Origin: Sabethes cyaneus
Taxonomy: Eukaryota > Arthropoda > Insecta > Diptera > Culicidae
NCBI RefSeq assembly: GCF_943734655.1
Contig: NC_071355.1
Coordinates: 78,629,449 to 78,693,448, forward strand
Length of the DNA: 64,000 nucleotides
Direction: 5' to 3'
Shown: in pieces, positions 36,115 through 47,654 of the stretch
Layout: each line of letters starts with the position of its first letter
Numbering within the stretch: position 1 is the first letter of the stretch
The notes under the pieces: generated by a model
The model's input: only the letters and a program-made list of their open reading frames with translations
The model's database searches: none
Told to the model about the DNA's origin: nothing
Translations under genes and position numbers: made by a program

Positions 36115-38167
36115 GACATTAGTTCTTTAGATTAGGTGAACGTTATCCTGAATGGTTCGACTTGGGTTTAATTAAAATGATGCGCGAGAAAAAATCAATG
36201 CACAACCGATTAAAAAAAGATCCAAATCCAAATCTTAAGAAGGAATACAATAGTTTACATAACAGATTTAAAGCAAGATACCGTGCGCTTCGTCTTCAGC
36301 ATGTTAACAATGTGCAAGTTAATTTGAAAAGTAATTCTAAAAAGTTTTGGAGCTACGTCAATCAGAAAAGAAAGGACAAGGGGACGCCTGTTAATGTTAC
36401 TTATCAGGGGAGAAACTCGAGCGACAGTCAGCAAGCGACCGATCTTTTCGCTACTTATTTTAAAAATACTTACCGAAACGAGAACTTAGATCATTTCGAA
36501 CATCTATCAGTTCTTCCAAACAATTTCGAACTGTCAGAATTGTCACTGGAGGAAATTAGTAACAAAATCGATAAACTTGATGCAAAGAAAGGTTCGGGCC
36601 CAGACGGAATTCCGAATGAACTACTTAAAATGTGGAAATCAGGAATAATATACCCCCTGCATATTTTATTCAATAAATCCCTGCAACATGGATATTTCCC
36701 CGGCTGGTGGAAAATTTCCCATATTGTTCCTATTCACAAAAAGGGCAGTAAATTGAATGTAGAAAACTACCGTGGAATAGCCATTTTATCAGCCATTCCA
36801 AAATTATTTGAATCCCTCGTTTATGATCGCCTTTATCTATGGTTGGAAACAAAGATTAAAGATCACCAACACGGTTTCTTAAAGAAAAGATCAATTGCGA
36901 CCAACCTAGCAGAATTTGTGTCAAGAACTAAGATCTGGATGGCAAACGGTTATCAAGTCGATACGGTATATACTGACATGTCAAAGGCTTTTGACGTTGT
37001 GAGTATCAAAGCTTTGCTCGCCTGTTTGAACAAAAATGGAATCGTTGGAAATATGTTGACATGGATTTACACATATCTATCAAATAGGAAACAATTCGTC
37101 AAACTTAATAGGTCTTGTTCCGAAACCTTCGATGTAAATTCAGGAGTTCCGCAAGGGAGCCACCTTGGCCCCTTGTTCTTTATTGTTTTAATGAACGATT
37201 TACCTGAGTACATTAATGACGCGTTCGTGCTAGTGTACGCCGACGACATGAAATTGTTTTACCCGGTGAAGAACAGTATTGACTGTTGCAAGCTACAGGC
37301 TGATTTGGACAACTTCAAAACATTTTGCGTCAGATGTGGTTTGATGATCAACACTTCGAAATGTAGCGTTTTAACTTTCTCGCATAAGCTCTCGCATGTC
37401 ACACATCACTATTACATAGGAGATTTCGATTTACAACGATCGGACACAGTACGCGACCTGGGGGTGATTATGGACAAGAAACTGTCTTCCAACGCACATA
37501 TCGATGGAGTGATCTCGAAAGCCTTCTCAATGTTCGGTGTAGTAAAACGCTATGCAAAAGATTTTGATGATCCGTATACAATTGTGACACTGTACACAGC
37601 TTTGGTACGATCAAGTGTGGAATACGCAGGAATTGTTTGGACACCTCAGTATAATATCCACAAACAGCGATTGGAACGTGTACAAAAGAAATTTGTTCGA
37701 TTCGCACTTCGTAACCTGGGTTGGCGTGATGGTTTAGCACCATATGTAGATCTGTGCAGATTAATAAATCTAAATTCGCTGGATTGCAGACGAAAAATAA
37801 ACGATGTACTGTTCCTGAAGAACCTCCTAACAAAACGGTTCTATTCGCCATATCTTCTTAGTCAAGTAACGTTTAACGAAGGTAACAGAAATTTGAGGAG
37901 AGTTCGCCAGTTCCAGTTACCCACGAGAAACACGAACTACAGCATGAACGAACCGGTTCGTCGCATGATGTCTATGGCAAATGACGTACAGAATGTAGCA
38001 TCGATATTAGATTCTAGACAAACAATTAAAGATAAGTTGAAAGTGCATTTTATGTAATTTATGTTATAAGTTTTTTATGTCTGTGATTTTTTTAATATCC
38101 TGTGGATGAAGGGCAAGACCCATATATCCGGATTCCAATAAACAATAAACAATAGACATTAGTTCTT
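36115..38167 (+). mobile_element. 5'-truncated jockey-clade LINE with 13-bp target duplication
   Basis: GACATTAGTTCTT occurs at 36115-36127 and again, identical, at 38155-38167. Between them lies the 3' part of a jockey-type LINE with a long intact ORF2 segment, a short 3' UTR and a tail of CAATAAACAATAAACAATA. The 5' truncation falls inside ORF2, upstream of RT. The perfect duplication and open frame mean the insertion is recent. Confidence 0.9.
36162..38057 (+). CDS. jockey-clade ORF2, RT part, intact (5'-truncated)
   Basis: 631 residues from the first Met; the frame is open from about 36134, so the Met is internal and not the native start. RNA-directed DNA polymerase for target-primed reverse transcription. 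In order: a basic linker, the KAKKGSGPDGIP-like region (reading LDAKKGSGPDGIPNELL), NYRGIAILSAIPKLFE, the first catalytic aspartate in YTDMSKAFD, GVPQGSHLGPLFFIVLMND, the active site VYADDMKLF, then the thumb (VRDLGVIMDKKL, LVRSSVEYAGIVW, RVQKKFVRFALR). The endonuclease is missing through truncation. No stop or frameshift occurs across the RT. Confidence 0.93.
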   Translation: MGLIKMMREKKSMHNRLKKDPNPNLKKEYNSLHNRFKARYRALRLQHVNNVQVNLKSNSKKFWSYVNQKRKDKGTPVNVTYQGRNSSDSQQATDLFATYFKNTYRNENLDHFEHLSVLPNNFELSELSLEEISNKIDKLDAKKGSGPDGIPNELLKMWKSGIIYPLHILFNKSLQHGYFPGWWKISHIVPIHKKGSKLNVENYRGIAILSAIPKLFESLVYDRLYLWLETKIKDHQHGFLKKRSIATNLAEFVSRTKIWMANGYQVDTVYTDMSKAFDVVSIKALLACLNKNGIVGNMLTWIYTYLSNRKQFVKLNRSCSETFDVNSGVPQGSHLGPLFFIVLMNDLPEYINDAFVLVYADDMKLFYPVKNSIDCCKLQADLDNFKTFCVRCGLMINTSKCSVLTFSHKLSHVTHHYYIGDFDLQRSDTVRDLGVIMDKKLSSNAHIDGVISKAFSMFGVVKRYAKDFDDPYTIVTLYTALVRSSVEYAGIVWTPQYNIHKQRLERVQKKFVRFALRNLGWRDGLAPYVDLCRLINLNSLDCRRKINDVLFLKNLLTKRFYSPYLLSQVTFNEGNRNLRRVRQFQLPTRNTNYSMNEPVRRMMSMANDVQNVASILDSRQTIKDKLKVHFM

Positions 38168-38269
38168 CAATTATCAAAATGGCGTTCAAGTAAGACGGGC
38201 AACGCATCTTATTTTGCTCGCTGATTGCAAAAATCCGAAGCTCGCACGTCGATTTAGTGTTATTCAGTG

Positions 38270-39000
38270 TTATTCAAAATGGCTAAATTAACTGTCACCA
38301 ACACAATAAAAATATTTGGGGAATGTTTGTCGATAGTCGAAAACCTAAATCAGGGGAAACTTGGAACCAGTGCTTAAGAGTGGGCTCTTAACCTTTCATT
38401 GCGCCAAGAAACTATTGACTTATAAGAAGACAGTGACTTCAAATCACGACAATAAATAAAAAAATCGGCCGAGACTCGATCTCCGGGAGCTGAACACAAC
38501 GATTCTGACGGAGTTCGATTGCATGCTGACGGATGATGAAACCTACGTACAGCCTTCAAACAGTTCCATGGGTAAATGTGTTGTACGGTAACCAAATGGG
38601 GAAAAGTACAGACATTTTCAAGCATATGAAACTGTCGAAGTTCGCTAAGATATATCTGGTTCTGCCGGTTATTCATGCTTTTGGACATATACAATGCAGC
38701 CGGGACCGTCATTCTCAAAAATTAACATGGACAAGAGTGGAATAACATCTGTAGCCCGATTGTTCCATGCTGTTTTGGCCGGATTTGCCATTACGGATCA
38801 TAGAGTGGTATGCCGCCAGCAATGTGCTGGTGATGCCAAAGAACAAGAGTTGTCCCAATACGCTAGGGTTGTGCCCAATCGAGAAATATTGATGCCAAAG
38901 ATCCAAAATGAGTTTATTGTACAGAATATGATGGCAGGAGTTAAACAACAGTCCAGGCTGATTAACCTCTAAAAAGAAATAGATCAATCTCTTGTTTTGT
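38270..39000 (+). pseudogene. Tc1/mariner (D37E-like) transposase fragment
   Basis: DCMLTDDETYVQPSNSSMGK near 38510-38570 contains the first catalytic aspartate context (LMDDETYVKADF in relatives). QAYETVEVR near 38620 is a frame-shifted remnant of the KFAKKYLVWQAI region. Frameshifts and stops are many; the second Asp and the Glu are not visible. It is related to the better copy at 45665-46650. Confidence 0.6.
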
Positions 39001-42000
39001 TGTCTTGACCTTTGAAATAATGCCAAACATTAATTTACATTAAGACACTACAATTTTGTAATTAGTTACTTCTTTTATATGAGCTGTTCCGAATTATAGT
39101 GGTCTATTGACCATCCAGCAAATTTTACAGGAGATGCAATTGTCTAAAAAACTGTAAAAAATTCCATTCAATTATTTCCTCCAAACCAAGTGTTCTAATG
39201 TGCAGGGTATAAAGCGATGCAACCTAAGAATACATAAAAATCTCAAGTTTAGTTAAAAGACGCAATTTATACATATACATGGACCACTATGATTTCATAT
39301 ATAATTTATCTGCAATCCTCAAAACGTTCCGCAACATAGTGGTCTATATCCATACGCTTTGTAACTTTGTTAATTTAAAGTACAAGTTACAACCGTGGGG
39401 CAAAAAGGCAACATTGAAGGCAAGGAATCGCGGTTGTCTTCAACCGCCTCTTGCATGCAAACAAATCATCTACCGGTTTTCAGGAATCATCAAAACCCGA
39501 CGGCTATCTTTGAGCATACGTTCCGACGATCGAACCCTAAACAATATCGAGCACTCAGCTTGTACTCTTTAAACAAATACCGGTTTAAACCAACTAGAGA
39601 ACTAGGGTATTAACTAGAGAAGTAGGGTATTAACTACATATATCAGATTGTAACGGAGTAATTTGACTCACAAAAATTAATTCAACTTTAACTAATTACT
39701 TTAATTACTTTTTTGTAACAAAGAGCGTAGTTTTGAAATATTATTAATTAAATGAAATACGATTTTTCCTGTTTGGCAAACATCGAATAAACGAATTCGA
39801 TACAAGCTAACAAAGGCTCTGAAGGAAACTTCAAGTAGTTGTCCAAAAATGCGTATTTATAAAAAAAAGTAGGTAAATTAGCATATTTCGGGATTTTTTC
39901 ACTTAGTCGCAGTTCGTAAGCATCGGCGATTTGACATGCACGTTGTTATTCCTGTCTGCATTTGCATAAAAAAATAATGACAGCATGTGACGGATGCAGT
40001 GCCAAAGCTCTGAATTGGACACCTCATAAAGCAGAATAAAGCAATTTTAATGAAAATCAAGGATGTTCAACATTTCACCATCCCACCTGATGAAATCAGT
40101 AGGTCAATCTTTCCAAATGCAGAAGAAAATGGTGCGCATGCAAGTGCGATCCTCTTTGGGGTTCACCGGACTACCGTGAATCGCTTATAAATTGTTCGCT
40201 CTTTTCATTCATGACAGCCCTCAAGATAGCCTTATTTTTAGGTAGTAATAACAGCTCGGCTTGTATCACAGCTCACGTTGATCCAAAATAAGTTCGGTTG
40301 CTGTTAACCAGCATCAGAAAAAAAGTTTAAATAATAAATAACCATTGCAATTTGTGTGCAGCACGGTAAAGTGGGCTATAAAAATATCAATAAAAGGGCA
40401 CCAAACAACCGAAAACATTAATCATCGGTCTGGTTGAACACGCGTTTTTCCGTTCCTTTGCTGTCGCTGCCGATCATTTCTCTTTTCCCTGGCCAGCAAA
40501 AGACAACTTGGAGGAATCTCGGCACTGTGGTCGAGCTACGTGACCAGCCGCAATGGAAACTATCTTTTTTCTTCGTTGTCATGTTGGAGCATTTTTGGAG
40601 AACCCTTATCTGATCGATTATCGTTTTCAGCGCGCCTGTTCCTGACGTGGCGGTCATTACTGGTGCATGAGTTATGATCAATAAGGATCGATTAAATTAA
40701 GATAATCGTAACTATTGCGTCGCTGATGCGACATGGCCTCAGGAGGACGGGTTGTTTTGATCGGGTGCCGGGATGACATCACCAGTGCAGCGTCGTCGTC
40801 GTGACTGAGTAAGACACTTCGTACCGCATTGTCCGGGCAACGTTCCGAGGAAGTCATCAAACTTTTCGCGGAGGGTCTGCACTGAGAATGTTATTTTAAT
40901 GGTCATCATTCGTAACGGTTAAACACAACGATCAATTAGTAATCAAGCTTTTAAGCAGCACATAAAGTGAATTGTTGTATTCGTTTAGCTGTTGTGGATA
41001 CAAAACCCGGAACTGCTCACCTTTCAAAGACGTCAGCAGAAGGTGATTTCAATTGACCGAAGAGTTGAAACATCCAACCTAGCAGAAGGTACCCACTTAG
41101 AAGGACTATCCACATTAGCTACATTCAGCGGGCACTCGACTTAAAACGAACAATTTGTGCCATTCATTAGCAATTACAGCCGTCGATTGCGTTTTTCAAT
41201 CTTCTGCGTTTTGAGAGGATTTCTTGATGGGACGCAAACCTGTCAACGGAGCTTCTGGCTCATCGCAGTAGATTGACCGAACCAATTAACTGCCAACCTT
41301 TTTGCTCCCCCTCGGGTCGACCGACCACGAGTAAGTATGCGGCAGCGTAGGATGTTTCGGTTGGATGAGAACAATTCACTTGATTATTTTTGCCTACAAG
41401 CTGGATGAGTCTGGATGACTCGGTACGGAACCAATCGCTGAATACGAAACAGGATCGTAAAAGTGGATTCAGCGCGTCTGGCAGTAATTAAAGTTGCTGT
41501 TGATTGTGGGATTCTGCCCGCGGATGGCTGACTTGAACTGACACCCCGGCCGGATGGTTGTACAAATGCAATCGCAAAAGGTGGGCAGAGAAACTCTCCG
41601 GGCTCCAGCGGCACTAATGGTGCAGTGCAGTAAAAGGTTGGAAACTTGTAATTTTCGATTAGCGAGAATCGTATTAGACGACGCTAATGGCCATCTCCTT
41701 GAGGACTAGAAATTTAATAGTGCAAACTGGTAGTTGCTATTGTTAGGTTACGGGTAATTTAGGAATTCACCTTCGCTGTTTGAAAGTATTTTTTTATACG
41801 GCATTAGATAACTAGGAGAGAGAGAGATAATAAATGCTAGATAACGATGCAAATCGTCATTTATATAAGGCTGCTCATATTGCTTTTTGTTTGTGTTTAT
41901 TTAGTACTGGCTACTAATGTACCAATCACCGACGCTCGGGGAGAAAATGCCGCTCGAGGCGCTAAATAAATGAACTCTAGCATCAGTGCCAACGACTTCG

Positions 42001-43080
42001 CTTTAGAAAGCGCAAATTTTAGAAATATTTTACATGAGAAATTTTCCGGTAGCTGCTGGGATTGGATCGAGAGCAGTTGGTGGCCACAGTGTTTTGGCCA
42101 CAGATACATAAAACAAAAGTAATAATTGAATGAGCTAGAGCAGGAAATAGCTCGAAACGTCCGGGAAAGCTGCAATTTAAACCGGTTTTTACTTTACTTT
42201 TGCATCTACGACATTAAACGAAATATTATATTTATAGATGATATTATAGATAATATTTCGAATCCAAAAGTATTTCACGCATTAAAATGTCAAAGAAAAA
42301 CGCGACTGTATTTTCTGTTGTTTATGAGTTACAGGTAACTTACAGCCGAAAAACTCGATTTCCATGAATATTTACCAGCTCAAAAACTAATATTTCAGGC
42401 ATTCTGCAACCTAAACCAAATTTTCTTTTATAAAAATCTAAATAAATTTACTTAGCAATTCTGAAAAAATAATTTGGAAATTTGGAAAAAGTTCGCAGAC
42501 ATACAAAATTTAGCCATGACTCTCCAATCACGGTGTAGCTTGAAATACCACTCGGATAAAGCTGCGTACCTCGAAGGTTGATAGGAAGCCGCGGTTAAAT
42601 TCACGCTTAATATTGGTAGAAATGTTGCCGGTGTTATTTCAAATTGAGTACAAATTTTGCTCCATTATTACCGATGACAGAAGACCCCAATCATTCGAAC
42701 ACTTTTACCCCGGCGGTTGATCTGCTTTGCCATGCACATAATTCCAAATTCAAACATAAGATTCTTTCCCTGGTTGGTCCTGGTTCCTGGTTGGTTGGTT
42801 TCCTGGTCTTTCCTGAGTGAATAATGCGTAAAACAAACCCCGTAGTCTCTTATCCAGCAACTCCTATCGCTACCTCCTTGTGGTACCAGTCAGGTTACGA
42901 GCGATCTTAGTGGAGTTCGGGTAATTAATATCGGTGGAAACTAAGGTCGTATTCTGACAGGAAAGGGGGAATTATCGTCCTCGTGTCTGTGTGAAACGCT
43001 AAACACGATGGTCCTCCCGGTGACACAGGAGGTTGGTGTAGGCTTTACAAGCCATTCGTAAAAAATACAAGTACAGGAAG
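39000..43080. other. 4.1 kb without a recognised gene
   Basis: Features are minor: ATAGTGGTCTAT twice (39096 and 39340), a GAGAGAGAGAGA run near 41816, a small stem CGAAATATTAT...AATATTTCG at 42220-42260, and CCTGGTTGGTTGGTTTCCTGG simple sequence near 42780-42820. ORFs up to 97 codons have no recognisable domain. Confidence 0.5.
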
Positions 43081-43089
43081 CATATAATG

Positions 43090-43735
43090 CAAATACGGAC
43101 CGGAACAATCGGCATATACCAAGGCAACGAAAAGGGACTCAAGATTGTAAGCTTGGAACAAGGAAATGCAAGTCTTTTAATTTCCTGGGAAGTACTAGCA
43201 TCGTTTCCGACTTATTGTTCGGCATTGTAAAGGTATGCTGGAAGGGGTCTACGGTACACCATTTACCAGAGCTGCGGCAATACACACGAGCTATGTACAG
43301 TTTTGATCATGATGGACGACGTGCAAAAGTGCGTGATTGGGTGGTGGCTAATCGACAGCCATAAATCCCAAGTAACAGTTTGGGTTTTATTACACTCTTA
43401 TGATGGCATTCAAGACCACAATTGGTCATGAAAACCACCATAAGAATACAATAAAACTCACATTGTTGCTTGGGATGCAAGGTTTAGAGGATTAGAGGCG
43501 GTTTATTCAACATTAGCATAATGCTAAGTGCAATAGCCCACATTTAGGAAGTGATGAGGATGATAAGGATGTTTTTACGCGTAGTTTGGACGTGAATGCC
43601 TGTCCAAGACATGACGTCAAAGTCATCATGTAAGACGTCAACGCTCAGATTGGCCAGGAGGAGGAATTCAGACCGGTTGTTGGAAAGTTCAGCATACGGC
43701 CATTGACTCATTGACTTCGCCGTCTCCAAAAATCA
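43090..43735 (+). pseudogene. RTE-clade endonuclease remnant, N-terminal part
   Basis: The frame reads CKSFNFLGSTSIVSDLLFGI near 43160 (apurinic-type endonuclease start, normally GTWNVRSL). After the foldback at 43365-43476 comes NACPRHDVKVIM, a stop, and DVNAQIGQEEEFRPVVGKFS near 43600-43700, matching the GDxNAQxG catalytic loop. It continues at 44795 after a 1.06-kb inserted repeat. Confidence 0.7.
43365..43476. mobile_element. 112-bp perfect-style foldback MITE
   Basis: ATCCCAAGTAACAGTTTGGG at the left pairs with CATTGTTGCTTGGGAT at the right. The arms (TTTTATTACACTCTTATGAT with its complement) meet at a centre near ACCACAATTGGTC. Almost the whole length is one hairpin. It interrupts an RTE endonuclease remnant. 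Confidence 0.8.
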
Positions 43736-44794
43736 GAGGGGTTGTGTACAAGACACGACCGCATATAGGTGATGCAGGACTACGTAAGTCTCTTTGCAGT
43801 GATAGTAGCATGAGCCCATGCTTGTAATCATTCGATTCTTCATGTATACATGCTAAATGCAACATATATACATGCTACATGCGTTGTATGTAACATTTAT
43901 CAAAGTAGTAGCATTGCATACGTTCAATCCTCAAAAGATTTCAGTGTTATTTCTATGTGCATTTGGAAACAATTTAACAAAATCAAGAACACAAACTATT
44001 GCTTTCCTGCTACCTGACAGAAATTAAAGATTGTTTTTATTGCCCATGGTTTCCCACGTTGAAGGGATTTTTCCAATTCAATCCGATTTTATCAACAGCA
44101 CATCTTTTCACTACACTTTTAATGAAACAGCAAGCATGTGTATTCATACAGAGTCATATTTTTATAACTGAACACTACAGCTGTAGCACATTTTTCCAAC
44201 ACAGATTTAAAATTCGCCCAGGTTTAATCGTCTCGCAGTAAAGAATTTGCGATCTGTTGGGACAACGAGCTTGTGTCATTTTTTCTGGCACACTTCCCTA
44301 ACACAGACATCAAATTGGACTAGGTTTGGTCGCGTTCGTAAGAAATCTGTTAACACGAGGGGCCTTTGTCACTCTTTCTGGCGTACTTCCCAAGCAAGGA
44401 CATCAAAATAGTCTAGATTTAATCGCAGTGTTAAGAAATCTTGTTGAAATGAGGAAGCTTTGTCACTTGTTTTGGCTTACTTCCCAAGCACAGATATCAA
44501 ATTGGTATAGGATTAGATCATCGTAAAGAATCTTCCAACCAATCACGAAGCGAGAATTCTGGTAAAACATAGGTTCATTATTATTTTCAATTTTTCAATA
44601 GTTCAACATCAAGAATCCTTACTTTTCTTCATTTGAGCCAATTCTTAGAAGATTTTTCAATCGATTGGTGTAAGAATATTGAAAATAGTTCGGGAAACCA
44701 CTAAGCTATTAGCGTTCAAAACCTGACCACTTTTCGAGAAAGATTTTTTGGAATGACACCCTATACCTTCCTGAAAGACGTAGTCCTACGTCAA
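43733..44794. mobile_element. unclassified mobile repeat X, copy 1
   Basis: It starts AAATCAGAGGGGTTGTGTAC and ends TGAAAGACGTAGTCCTACGT. The same starts and ends bound 48418-50029, and both copies split RTE genes. The 5' 220 bp (CACGACCGCATA, ACGATTCTTCATGTATACA-like, TTTATCAAAGTAGTA) and the 3' 250 bp (CAATCACGAAGCGAGAATTC, TTTTTCAATAGTTCAACATC) are shared, while the middles differ. A subterminal palindrome ACGTAGGACTACGT appears at both ends in inverted order. No transposase ORF is present. Confidence 0.65.
44170..44540. repeat. 94-bp tandem repeat, about four units
   Basis: CTTTGTCACTCTTTCTGGCG and its relatives start at 44270, 44364 and 44458, each followed by CTTCCCAAGCACAGACATCA-like text. 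A more diverged unit precedes from about 44176. It lies in the middle of repeat X copy 1 and is absent from copy 2. Confidence 0.8.
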
Positions 44795-45490
44795 AATAGA
44801 GCCATACGAAGTACCCACTTGGAACACCTGGAGATCACCACAACAGACGGACTCGCAAATCGACACCGTTTTTATCGATGGAAAGCCTTCTCGCATAGCA
44901 TCCACGTTAGAACCTATCGTGACGCAAACACCGATTCTTACAACTACCTTTTGACGATTAAAGTGCGCTTTCGTTAGCTTCCGACTTTTCGAATTAAACG
45001 AAGCCTCTTTCGAAGACTGCTGGGATAGCGTTGAAACAGCCATCAACAGTGCAGCGAAAGGCACCATTGGTTTCGATGAGAGGAGTCGACGTAACGAATG
45101 GTTCGACAAGGAATTCCTAGAAGAGAAGAATGCAGCGCGGGCGTTCCCGTGAAAACGTGGTACGATATAGACAGAAATGAAGGCAGCAAACCCAGGTATA
45201 AGAAGTACCGCCTGGAAGCAATGGAGTGTGAGGACATAGAACAGCTGGATCGTTCTAAGGAAACGCGTAAATTCTAGAGGAAACTGAATGTATCCCACAA
45301 AGGTTTTGTGCTGCGAGCAGAAACAAGTCGGGATAAAGACGGAGGGATCTTGTCGGATGAACGTGAGGTGATCGAAAGGTGAAAGCAGCACTACAATGAG
45401 CACCGGAATGGCACAGAGATGGAATTCTAAGACAGTAGGGAGAATGATTACATTGGTACAGCGGATGATGGTGATGGTCCGACCTCCACA
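44795..45490 (+). pseudogene. RTE-clade endonuclease end and linker
   Basis: Frame reads EVPTWNTWRSPQQTDSQIDT and VFIDGKAFSHSIHVRTYRDA, the TWRSPDG...QIDHVLIDxR motif ending the endonuclease. Linker fragments follow (WFDKEFLEEKNAARA). It joins the remnant at 43090-43735 once repeat X is removed. It has frameshifts and stops and lacks RT. Confidence 0.75.
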
Positions 45491-45664
45491 ATATGAAGTG
45501 GTCGCAGCCACTAAAGCTTGCTTCATTTAGAATTAGAACAAACTTTTGCTCATATTGTGTCGCTCTTGGTGGACGGATTTGGAAGTTCTTGTCGGAAATT
45601 TTGTTAGCTTCACCTATATATCTTTGGCATTCCGCAAAACGACTGTATTTTGTAAACAAACAAC

Positions 45665-46650
45665 ATGGAAGCCGAAAGAAAGGGAAAAAATGTGCACAGT
45701 TATTTGGCAAATCCATTGTGGTCTGCATCTAGGCTAGCTAAATAGCAGAAATTGCCCCGAAATACCGTATAGCGCGTTATCAAACGGTATAAGGAAACAT
45801 TGACGCAGATTCGGAAGCCTTAAACTAATCATCGGAGTGGAACTGTCGACCGGAAACTACGTGGGATTCCAGTCTGTCGAACCGTGATTTGGCCGGAAAA
45901 TTCGGTGCTGCCCATAGTGCCGTGAGGAGAATTCGGCTCCGGGAAGGAATCAAGTCGTATCGAGCTAGCAAACAGCCAAAACGAACCATAAAACAGAATA
46001 GTGTGGCCAAAATCCGTGCTCGAAAAATATACGACCTGGTGCTAACCAAGTTCGACCAGTGTCTTCTGATGGACGATGAAGCCTGCGTCAAGGCTGACTT
46101 CGGGCAAATGCCCGGTCAAAAATTTTACTTGGCAACGGCTCGGGGGGATGTTCCGAGCAAATTTAAACCTGTTTTGCCGAGAAATTTGCACGAAAATTTA
46201 TGATTTGACAAGGCATTTGCAGCTGTGGCAGAAAAACGAAAGTTTTCGTTACAAATAATACAATTCCATCGGAACTGTACCAAAAGGAGTATCTCCAAAA
46301 ACGAATTTTGACGTTCATTCGATCCCACCACCATCCCGTGATGTTTTGGCCAGACTTGGCAAGCTGTCATCACAGGCAAGTCGTTTAAGAATGGTATGCA
46401 GAGAAAGGGGTCCAGTTTGTTCCGAAAGTCCTTAACCCAGCCAATTACCCCCAGTTCCGCCCTATTGAGAAATACTAGGCAATTATGAACAAGAGACGCA
46501 AGGCAAAGGGAAAAGTTGTCAAATACATCAATCAGATGAAGACCTGGTGGAATAAGATCGCCAAAACGATGAACGAAGAAAGTGTACGTCGCCTAATGAG
46601 TCACATTACAGGAAAAGTTCGAGAATTTCTTCGAAACCATGACGAATAAT
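45665..46650 (+). pseudogene. Tc1/mariner D37E-type transposase pseudogene
   Basis: Start MEAERKGKNVHSYLANPLW, followed by a helix-turn-helix region (VIKRYKETLTQIRKP) and a second one (DLAGKFGAAHSAVRRIRLRE, partly in another frame). Catalytic residues are LLMDDEACVKADF (first D), VMFWPDLASCHH (second D) and QFRPIEKYW (E). The second D and the E are separated by exactly 37 residues in the sequence, including one stop codon, which places it in the D37E group known from mosquitoes. It ends VREFLRNHDE. Stops and frameshifts near 45830, 46203, 46400 and 46480 inactivate it. Normal length would be about 330 residues. Confidence 0.85.
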
Positions 46651-46839
46651 TTTATCCGTATTTTTTCTTAAAAGTATGAAGAAAATGCTACATTTGGGTA
46701 AGAAAAGATCTTGAGTTCAATAATAAATAACTGACATACACGGAATTGTTTTTGTTCCAATACTATCTGAAGCAAGCTTTATGTATCTCAAGACTAGATT
46801 TGACTAGATTTGTTCTATTCTGTTCAAATCTAGTCAATT

Positions 46840-47643
46840 CGTCTGCTTTGCCGATGACATGGATATTATCGGCAGAACATCTGTGGCGCTGGCTGAATAG
46901 TACACCAGACTAAAGCGCGAAGCAGAAAAGATTGGGTTAAAGGTAAATACGTCTAAAACAAAGTACATGCTGGCCTGCGAAACCGAGGCCGAACGACACC
47001 GCTTGGGCAGTAGTATATTAATCGACAGCGATGAGTTTGAGGTAGTCGATGAATTTGTCTACCTTGGCTCACTGCTAACGGCGGACAATGATACCAGCCG
47101 TGAGATTCGGAGGCGTATTATCAGCGGAAGGCGTGCTTACTATGGGCTCCACAAGCAATTGCGGTCGAGCAGACTAAGTCCCCGTACAAAGTGCACCCTT
47201 TACAAGACGCTTATTAGACGGGCATGAAACATGGACAATGCTCGAGGAGAACCTGCGAGTGCTCGGAGTTCTCGAACGGCGAGTGCTAAGAACGATCTTC
47301 GGCGGCGTACAGGAGAACGGAGTATGGAGGCGGAGGATGAACCATGAACTCGCACAGCTCTATGGCGAACCCAGTATCCAAAAGGTGGCTAAAGCTGGAC
47401 GGATACGATGGGCAGGGCATGTTGCAAGAATGCCGGGCAACTACCCTGCAAAGATGGTGTTCGCCTCAAATCCGGTAGGAACAAGACGACCAGGAGCGCA
47501 GCGAGCAAGATGGTTAGACCAGTTGGAGCGAAATCTGGCGGAGAGTACTCGGTGTCCGAGGAATTGGAGAGCGGTAGCCCTCAACCGAGTTACATGGAGA
47601 AACTTTGTCCAACAGGCTTTGTCTTAGGACGGCAAGCCACCTA
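46840..47643 (+). pseudogene. RTE-clade LINE, RT active site to 3' tail
   Basis: Opens at the active-site segment (ADDMDIIGRTSVALAE), then REAEKIGLKVNTSKTKYMLA, DEFVYLGSLLTADNDTSREI, RRRIISGRRAYYGLHKQLRS, TKCTLYKTLIRRA, and after a small deletion WRRRMNHELAQLYGEPSIQK, RWAGHVARMPGNYPAKMVFA and WRNFVQQALS with a stop. Tail AAGTAAGTAAGTA. Only one stop and one deletion near 47222 are seen, so it is better kept than the related copy at 13643-14875. Confidence 0.85.
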
Positions 47644-47654
47644 AGTAAGTAAGT

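Noticed and set aside
44786..45526. 246-codon minus-strand ORF
   Set aside because: Antisense of an RTE endonuclease remnant on the plus strand; no domain of its own.
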